From the NCBI GenBank assembly GCA_021234535.1, contig CM037843.1, positions 4,730,820-4,794,819 of the forward strand: 64,000 nucleotides of DNA. The letters are read 5' to 3'. The notes under the pieces were generated by a model. That model saw only the letters and a program-made list of their open reading frames with translations, searched no databases and was not told where the DNA came from. Shown here one piece after another: positions 1-9,700 of this stretch (within the stretch, counting starts at the first letter, position 1; each line of letters opens with the position of its first letter). This DNA comes from Stichopus chloronotus. Taxonomy: Eukaryota; Echinodermata; Holothuroidea; Aspidochirotida; Stichopodidae. The position numbers and the translations under genes are program-made.

Positions 1-352
1 TGTTCAGATTGATACATTTCTTTAACAGGATATCTTTTAACTTTATTGATATCCTTGAACAATGTGTAAGCACAACATTTAGTGGATTCAGGCAGTCCAA
101 CTACAGCAGGCATGTGTACACATTTTTCCATTGGTAGTAATGTTTGTCGTTTAGCCATCATTCTCTGTCTTGTTTGATGGAACAGATTTTCAGTTTTGAA
201 GGGAATAAGTAATTGTCTGCTCTGCTGGAACTGATAAAGGATTTTTGATGGTTTTTCAGTCATTTCTGCTACAGATATCTAGATTTTTGTTTGTGTATCG
301 TTTATTTAATTACAAATTTCCTCTCTTTTTCCCTTGGCATCTGGGATTGAAG
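1..352 (+). other. Dynein intron, upstream part
   Basis: AT-rich sequence with no convincing exon. It is taken as the intron leading into the first visible dynein exon; a pyrimidine tract at about 319-334 precedes the chosen acceptor at 351-352. Confidence 0.5.
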
Positions 353-704
353 GTCTTAGCCGAAATGGCAGATTCTGAAGTTCTCATGAAGCACGACGGC
401 CTCACGCCCCTCCAGCGGCTGGAGGGCCAGTCACGCATTGGTAGTGCCCGGTCCCTACACTCTCAGCCTGGGTCTGTTATGACAGGCTACAGACCGGACG
501 GTTCCGGGAATGTCACCTCCAAGCCCCCGCGGTGGATCTCGGACAAGGCCTGGAAGCAGTGCCAATACTTGTCAGCCACTCTGGAAGCTTTCCAAGGGCT
601 CTGTATGTATATACTGAATGGCAGCGAACAATGGAATACTTTGGCAAAGGCAGAAGACCCTTACAAGCTCATGGTCAAAGAGTTTGTCCCTGACACTAAG
701 CAAG
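353..704 (+). CDS. Dynein heavy chain exon 1 of window
   Basis: Open in frame through [20 protein letters not shown], the family hallmark preceding AAA6. The donor caag|gtaagt at 704/705 leaves one base of a split codon. The 5' border is uncertain: the AG at 351-352 follows a pyrimidine tract and keeps frame, but another AG at 357-358 is possible. The Ser/Gly-rich stretch between residues about 20 and 50 is not typical of the family and could be a lineage-specific insert. Confidence 0.8.
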
Positions 705-3700
705 GTAAGTTTCAACCTTTAATATTTGGTATAAGCTCTCTCTCTCACAGAACTTTGTGTAATGTCTCATCCAACCCCATGTGGTTTTTAAGAGGAGGTA
801 AGGAGTGGAGATGAAAGCCAAGTTTTCCTTTTTGAAGGAAAGCAGTTTGTCTATGAAACACTTTGTATTTCAAGTCCTAGTTTGTTGGCATACATTCTCC
901 TCATTTGAAAAGAAAGCCTGGACATTTACACAATGAATGTGATAATCAGAAATGTCTCAAGATTATGAGTGGAAGTGAATGTTTGCTCTCTGTCAAGCCA
1001 ACGCATTCTGCATCTCCCTCATACAAATGTATCCCTTTTGAAACTTCCACCACGCTCAATTTGTGGATGTGATTGGTTGATAAACCGCTTTCAAAATGCA
1101 AATAATTTGAGGTTTAAAGGACACACGTGATGTGATATACGTCACTGTGCAATTGCAAGGCTGTCTCTGATCACCAAACAGGTTAACCCTGGTGCCCTCA
1201 GTTGAATACTTTTATTTATTTTATTCCTTGGAAGGATTGCTGCTGATTAGACCACAGATTCCTTGGTTTCCTTCAGTTAATTTTGCAGATGTCTTTTCTC
1301 GCTCTGCCACATTGATTTTTTCCTTTTTCATCTTAACCAGATGGTGATCCCAAAGGCTCATCCTCCCTTGGTAATCCCTTTAATTGGGATTCCCTCCAAC
1401 CGTTTGAAAGATTGTTGCTGCTGAAGATTCTCCGTCCTGATGCTCTGGTGGCAGCAGTCAGGTCTTTCGTGGATGAGCTGATGGGGGACAAATTCCTCAA
1501 TCGGGGAGAATTTGACCTTAAAGAAATCTTTGAGGAATCTTCAGCTAAGCAGCCGCTTATCTTCATTCTCTCTCCGGGTGAGATTGATGTTCAAATAATT
1601 TTTTATTTTATTACCTTTCTAATTTCTGTTCCATTAGTTTTGTTGAAATTGTTACAGTACATAATAATGTCAAAATGTTTGCTTTGTCTCTCTGTTTCTT
1701 TCAACTGAAGTGTTGCACAACCATTTCAGTTGGTTCTTTGGAGAATGCTAAAGTTAAGTGGTAGTAACTTTGAAACTGCTTGTTTCATCTAGTGTTGTGA
1801 AATTATAATTTATCAAAGATGGTGGATGCACAAAACAGCATGAGTTGATAAACATGATGTGCTCAATGTTTGTGCTATTTTGTTCCTACCTTAGGAGTGG
1901 ATCCCACTGCTCAGTTGATGAGGTTTGCAAAGGAGCAGCGGGGCAGCTCCCTTCACGTGGACATGATATCTCTCGGTCGAGGGCAGGGTCCTAAAGCAGA
2001 GGAGTTGATAGCCAAAGCTCAAATTCTCAAAGGCCGTTGGGTCTTCCTCCAGAATTGTCATCTGGCGGCCAGCTTCATGCCCAGGCTGGAGGCCCTCGTG
2101 GAAGGGTGAGCCTTTCTTTTTACAGGAAACAACAAAAGTACATAATATTACAAAGAATGAAGATGGAAGGTTAAAAAAAAAAAAAAAGATTGTAGAAAAG
2201 TGAGTCACAGACCTCTTCACTTCCACGAAGGGACCTGTACTGTGTTTCATTTAGTAGCATTGATTACCATATCAGGGATCTCTGTAGTCTAGTTGCTGTA
2301 ACTAATGACCCTCACCTAGACCCTTACCCCGGTTGGATTCCTGGTGGATCCTCCAAAGAAAGTGCATTACCTTGCATTGATGTCCTTGAGCAAGGCAGGT
2401 AACTCACAGTCCACTTATCTGTTGAAAGAAGCACCCTCAACACTTGGAAGTTAAACTGCAATAGATTAGCATCCTGTCCAGATGGAGTCAAAATTCCTGC
2501 CCTCTTAATGCTACAAAGATGAGATTTAAGCACCAGTCCTGTAAATCCATGGCTTTGGAAGTATGTAACTTAACCTAAAACATTGGTATTTTTAAGATCT
2601 ACTACATCATCTTTCAACTGTGACATATTACTGCCAAGAAAAGCGTCCTGATGATGTAGTTGACCTGCTGTAACTATGAAGATGACTTGATGACCCACAA
2701 ACTAGCCTGCAGGACATCTGGACACCATGTGGTACCTCTCGTACGAACATCACATGGTGATTTGTACTTGCCTCTGCAGTTCAGTTTTACAGAGACTGTG
2801 TGTGTCTGTGGAGTTCACAAAAACAGGTGTCATTCATTTATCTATACTGAGGATTTAACTTTTGTCGGTGCTTTTGTTTGTTTGTGTGTCTGTGGGTGTG
2901 TATGTTTGTGTGATGTTGGCTGCCAGGTCCAAACAGAATATCTTGAAGTCTCCATGAATCATGTTGATACATGTACTACAATTGCCTCTGAAATTTGAAA
3001 GGCAGGATATGTGACTCCACAGATATGTAACGCAGACTTAAAAATTTTCTTCCAGGTTCAACAAACCAAATTCTGACATTGATCCACAATTTAGATTGTG
3101 GCTCAGTTCCAAACCTGATCCAAGTTTTCCTGTTTCCATTCTCCAGACTGGACTTAAGGTAGCGACAAGTTTTGCTTCTTTTTGTCTTTTTCTTTTAAAT
3201 CTTCATTGTCTGGTAATGCTCATTACATCACAGCGAAAGCAGCAGCACTTTTTGAAAGAATGAGCGTATTTCAAATGTCTCTCCCGGGCTTGCATCACAA
3301 AAAGCATAGCAGATGATGGAGAGGATAGTGCGACAATGCAAGGACGTGTTTAACGTTTTTGTGCTCAATCTGTTTTGCACAAGATTCCTGCTAGTGAACA
3401 TTTCTGTGAAGTCGAGGCATCAACGTTTTACCATCAACTTAGTAAATTTTACACACAGCTTGATCAGTCACATTGATAATTTGCACAAAGATATGTAAGA
3501 CAATCCGCATCTTTTTCAAAATTCAGCTAATGATTTAACCAGGTTTCATCAATGTTTGGATTTAGGGTTTTTGACAAAACGATGTCAGCTTTCTTAGGAA
3601 ACTAATTTTGATGAATCACATCTGTGGGACTTTTCAAAATTGGCTGCATTCTGCTGCAGCAGTCCAAGCGTCATCACTTGCTCGTTGGTGAATTTTAGAA

Positions 3701-6700
3701 GATGGACTAACAAAGAAGGAAACATCTGATTACAACTTTTCTCTAGGGAGGTTTAAAAGAGGAAAAGTTGTCACAATCAAGAGAAGGCATCTTCTTTTGG
3801 TTGCTCTGTGACTTGAATGATTATCTATAGAATCGTTGCAATGCCCACCCCCCTCACTTTCAACTTAATATTGTACATTAATGGATCAAATGTTCGACCT
3901 ACAAATAAGCTCTCACTTTAAAGCAGTTTCATTACTGAAACCAGTGATAGCATGTTCCAATTGGGTTTCATTATGGATGAAAGGAAACTAAAAATATAAA
4001 ACAAGAGGCAATATGGTAAACTTAAATGTAGTCATGAAATTGCAAAGATCATATTGAAATATTGAAAGTAATCATTGAATAACTTTGGAATATTAGTTAA
4101 AATGGAAGAGAAATAAATTGATTGAGAAAATCCCTTCAACTGTTGCGGAGATTTTCACCAGCAATGATGCTGCAACATTGACTGTTAATACAAATGGTGA
4201 CTGTGCTCATGGAAGTTCATCCTGCAGAGTGTGATGAAAAACTGGTCATAAACAAAGTACAATTATTAGGTGTTTCATTATACTGGTTGTTTTTTTTTTT
4301 TGTTGTAAATTTTGTGACAGGACTTTCTTAAGAACATGTTTTCTCTTCAGTCTTCACCATTCTTGTAGATAAAATGGAAAGATTCGATTTGGCAAGTATT
4401 CTCATGAACAGGACAAGTAGGTTTTGAATGGTGCTTAGAGAATTCACAGAATATTTTGTAAATTTGGCAAGTAAAATTATTCAACATATTAAGCAACACT
4501 TTTTGTGCATTTGTGAGCATTTGGAGCTTCCACTAGTGAAACATTAAAGAGATTTAAACTATTGGCATTCCTGTAGATGACCGTTGAATCTCCTCAAGGC
4601 CTCAAAGCCAACCTGCTGCGGTCTCTAGGCAGCGGCGGCTCTGGCGCAGTCAGCGATGCATTGTGGGAAGAGGACGCCGCAGGACCCAACTGGAAGAGCC
4701 TTCTGTTCGGTCTTTGCTTCTTCAATGCGGTCGTCAATGAAAGAAAGAAGTATGGTGCACTCGGGTTTAACATCCCGTACGAGTTCAGCGCTTCAGATCT
4801 CGAGGTAATGGTCTCATGATGAATTTCTTACTTAAACAGTTGAAAGAAAAAGAAAGCAAAGCTGACTGGAGAAAGTTACAAGTACATTGTTGCAAAGAGT
4901 AGCAAAGTTATTGGCTAAAAAAAAGAATCACACCGTTGGTCTTAATGTATGTCACAAGTTTGGTAGATCACACCCTGTGCTGTCATGTGGTTCACAGTAT
5001 CAAATCTTGTTCTAACAATGTACTTATTATTACCTGAATTGTAAGAGAGAAAATAGGTGATCTGCATGATGATGGTAGTGTGGGTAATGATGTTCTTTAT
5101 ATTAGGATGATGTTCATGGTAATAAGTGTGACAGGCTGCACTGTTATGAATTGACACATCCCCATGATGAATTCACAAGAGTGTCGTTAGTTGGTCGTCA
5201 CTCGACCCCGAAGTGGTAATATGCAAGCCACAGGCTTCCTGCACACATGTGGAGTTGCTTAACGTTGTAAAATAAATGCCCTTCAAGGTCTGAATCAAGA
5301 ATGAAAAGCAGGAAAGTCAAATTTTGTTCCTTGTTTGGTAGGTTTCACTCTGTTTTGTGCCACCAGACATCTGGTTTCTTCTTAATTATTATATGCCATC
5401 ATAGTTTTAAAGTTGGTCAGCATTGCATTGTTTTCAAGCAAAAGAAAAAGTCCATGATGACTTTGCATTAGGAAATTAATAATTTGCGATAGGTAGAATG
5501 TGAACGTATCTCTGTGGTCAATTGCTGAAATTTCTCGAAGCCTCTAACATATAAATGATAAATTATAAAAACGATGGGATTTTTTTTTTATTTCCTTTTA
5601 AGGTGTCCATCCAAGTGCTCCATATGCTGATGACCACCCATAGCACCACACCTTGGGAGGCCCTACGGTACCTCACAGGTGAAGTGTCCTACGGTGGACG
5701 GGTGACAGACCACATGGACCGCCGCTGTCTGCTCAGTATACTAAATATCTACTACAGCCCAGACGCTCTGCTACCAGAGTACTGCTACTCTCCCGACAAG
5801 GTATGATCATGGTAGCAGCAGTGGCATCAATCCTATGGGTTACATGAATATTCACATTAGCATCTATAGAAACTCACCACATATTATGTACAGAATACAT
5901 CTGCTTCATCCCAGATGCTCTGCTACCAGAGTACTGTTACTCCCCTTATAAGGTATGATCATGGTGGCAGCAGTGGCATCAATCCTTTGGGTTGCATGAA
6001 TATTCACATCGGCATCCATAGAAACTCACCACTCATTACACACAGAATACATCTGCTTTATCTCAGATGCTCTTCTACCAGAGTACTGTTACTCCCCTGA
6101 CAAGGTATGATCATGGTGGCAGCAGTGGCATCAATCCTTTGGGTGAATTGCATGAATATTCACATGAGCATCCATAGAAACTCACCACATATAATGTACA
6201 GAGAATTTCAACCCAGATGCTCTGTTAGCAGTGTAGTGCTGCTCTTCCAACAAGGTATGATCTTGGTGACAGCAGTTGCATCAATCCTATGGGTTACATG
6301 AATATTCACATTAGCACCCGTAAAAAACTCAACACATATAATATACAGAATACATCCACTATAACCCACATGCTCTGCTACTCACCTAACAAGATATGAT
6401 CATGGTAGCAGCAGTGGCATCAATGTTACTGTTTACATGAATGTAACACCCTCCGAAGCTCATTACATGTACAGAAAGACCACAACCCTCAATCACTGGC
6501 TTGAATAATTCTTGAAATGAATCTGTTTTTGGCACTGCTTTCATGCTTTTGCACATCGCAAGTTTCGATCCAACTGAATACTCACCTGGCTCCCTTACTC
6601 TTTGACATGGAAGAGAAGGGTTGAACCTTGTTACCACCAAACTAGAATCTTATTCTATCATTACTTTGAGTGCGAGAGAAAATTTGATATCATTAAAAGA

Positions 6701-9700
6701 TGCTTCTCTCTGCCCACTGGCCTGATCTGCTGATTAAGCTTAAACAGTCTTGTGTCAGAATTCATCTCATTCATGGGATATTGTTTTCCTCATTTCACCC
6801 AGGTTTACCATCCTCTTCCAAAGAGCTTTACCCTGAGTGACAGTCGTGATTACATCCAAGGGTTACCCGACTCAGATTCCCCGGAGGTGTTTGGGATGCA
6901 TCCTAATGCAGAGAAGTCATACAGGGAGAGCCAAGCAAACAAACTGATGAGTACCTTGATGAGCGTACAGCCAAGAGTCAGTATGAGTATGATGGGGTGA
7001 GTAGTATTAGTCCACTCCTAACCCGCTTATATCCCTCCTTCCCCGAGGTGTTTGGTACATCCTTTAGCTGATGCAGAGACCTTGTACAGAGAGATTGGAG
7101 CAAACAGATCAATACCATGATAGATGTCCAGTGTTGAATCAGTATGATTAGGATGGAATGAGTATGATTACCTTACTCTGACTCGCCCCCCCACTTCCCA
7201 TCCCCTGTTCCATTTGAGGTGTTTGATGCATGTTTTTCTGATTCAGAGAAGTTGTACAGAAAGGGTCACGGTATATGAAAGTCAGTACCATGATAGTTGT
7301 ACAGCGTTGAGTATGATTATGATCGGGTAAGTATGGTTGCATTCAAAAGTCCTAGAAGAGGGAGTCAGTGGGGTGAGTTTTGATGTAAGCAATTGCTATC
7401 AGTATTATGAGGTGAATATGAGAGACTATTAGATCCATGAGGGTGGGTACATATTAACATTACTGCAAGAATGGTAGGCCAAGGTTAGTCTAAGTTTTAA
7501 AACTATGAGTTGAATTAATACATCCAATGAGAATGAACTTCATAATCATTAGTGCTTGCAATGGCTGCAAGTATAATGTGACTTGTATCAAGTCAGAGCG
7601 ATTATATGACAGGTGAATACAGAGGCACAGAGGAAATCAATGTGTTCCATCATTGACATGATTGTGGTATGAGCACTAACCTCCACCAGAATTAACGCAA
7701 TGAGCTTTCAAGGTTAGCATTAAAGTTATCTGCTTTTACTATCCTGTCCATGTAATTTAATTAGTATTAAAGAGGCTCATTGAGTTGTTTTGTGAAGTTC
7801 ACTCAATTTTTCTAAACCGGTCAAGTTTCTTTCACATACTAATGACAAACAGTCAAACTAAAAAGATCCCAAAGTTTTACATTTGTTGGAACATTAATAT
7901 GTGAGTAACCAACGATTAAATTTGGTTTTTGAAACTTTGTGACCAGACATTTTCACATTAGTACATTCACATGCACACAATCAGAGCAAGTAACGGTCAA
8001 AAATTCGAAAAAAAATGTCAGTTTTCATATAACTATTGGATGTGAAACTTGATTAATTATGCTGATTGTGAGTATTGTGTGTGTTTGTATACTTCAAAAT
8101 CACCGCAGTCTTTACTGATATCAACTCAATGAGCCCCTTTAAGTGTACAGAAACATACAGGAGAGTACAAGTATAGGTCCTTAATTGTTATGTTCATGTG
8201 ATGTGTGCATGGAGGTATGCGAAAGTTATGAAAGTGAGCATACAGGGTGCACAGATCATTTAGGGTACATCCTTCCAGTAGTATGGCCTCTACCTGACCA
8301 TTCTGAACACAAGAGCTGCTTTGCGATATTGAGGCCATTTGGCAAAATACAAATAGAACCAATAAATTTTATCAGGTATATAGAGGTACATCAGGGTAGC
8401 CTATGTCATTTGATACCTTTGCTTTTGAAGCCAACTGCTTAGGCCAATAAATATGGATGTTTTAGATGAATTAGATGTAGTTACAGCTAATGTAAAAATA
8501 CAAGGGTGATTTTAATATGCTTTAGGATTACGAAACTGTACATTACCTATTAAAGAGCGTGATCACAGACTCTTGTTCTCACATTTAGTGACTATGGTTT
8601 AGACTAGAAATCAGCAAGGTAATAGACGATACAATACTCACAACTTCACCCATCCATTTTCATTTTTTTTCGTTACAGGAAAGGTAAGAGTGACGATCAG
8701 CTGGTCTTAGAGCTTATTGATGACATCCAGCAACAGCTGCCTCTCACCATCCAGTCAGAGGACGAAGATGCTTCAAAGAAGGATGAGAAGAAGTCCAAAA
8801 AAGGAGCAAAGACTGCAGGGTCTTCGGCCGCAGCAGCCGCCGTCTTTCCTGGACTGTCGATGACCGGTTCAACTGGAGGAGGCTTTGGCACAGGCGGCAA
8901 ACGGACAGAGGAATCAAAGGGTTAGTCATATTAAATCACCTGTGCACCTTTGTCAGTAGGATCAACTTCATGTCAAGTAGGCTTAGCTCCATGTCACACA
9001 GATTGACCTTTATGTCAAGCAGCAGAACTCGTGTCAAGCAGGGTGAAGTCTACATCAAGCAGGGTTAACTTTTCATAGAGAAAATAAATACAACTGCATT
9101 TCTTTTTGTGCATTTCACATTTTTTACCATTGTCACCACTACTTTTTGATTGCATTTTTTTTTTTCAACAGCATCCACACCTCAAGAAGTTAAAGCCATC
9201 GAATCTCCGACCCAGTCTGCCCTGTTGACCATCCTACGCCAGGAGATTAGCCGATTCAACCATCTCCTCCTGGTGATTCATGGCACCCTGACCTCCCTGC
9301 ATCTCGCAGTAAAGGGTGAGGTTGTGATGTCGGAACAGTTGGAGGAGATGTACAAAGCTTTGTTGAACCAGAGAGTCCCATCCTACTGGCAGGTAAGCAA
9401 TAATACCACAGGGTAGACTTGTTGAGGCTCCCCTCATCGTATTTGTTCAGCATGTTTGAGATGACGAGATTACCCATAAATCTGCGTCACAATGAACTTC
9501 CGGTGAAGGAACAGAGAAGCCAGTACTGAATGATGTTGATTTAAACATGTCACTTTCTACTCCAAGAAATAAACTGCAATGGCTTGAAGTATAGAAGAAG
9601 GAAAAGAGAATGGATGGCAAGTGGATGGAGAGTGTGGTATTTAGGAAGTATACCTGCTCTTTGATGAAACACATGTCATCAGGTTTATCCATTTCTCTCC

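Noticed and set aside
245..352. Upstream extension of the first dynein exon with ATGs at 245 and 248
   Set aside because: The added residues are hydrophobic/aromatic read-through of a pyrimidine-rich intron and do not match the family; an acceptor at about 352 is more likely.
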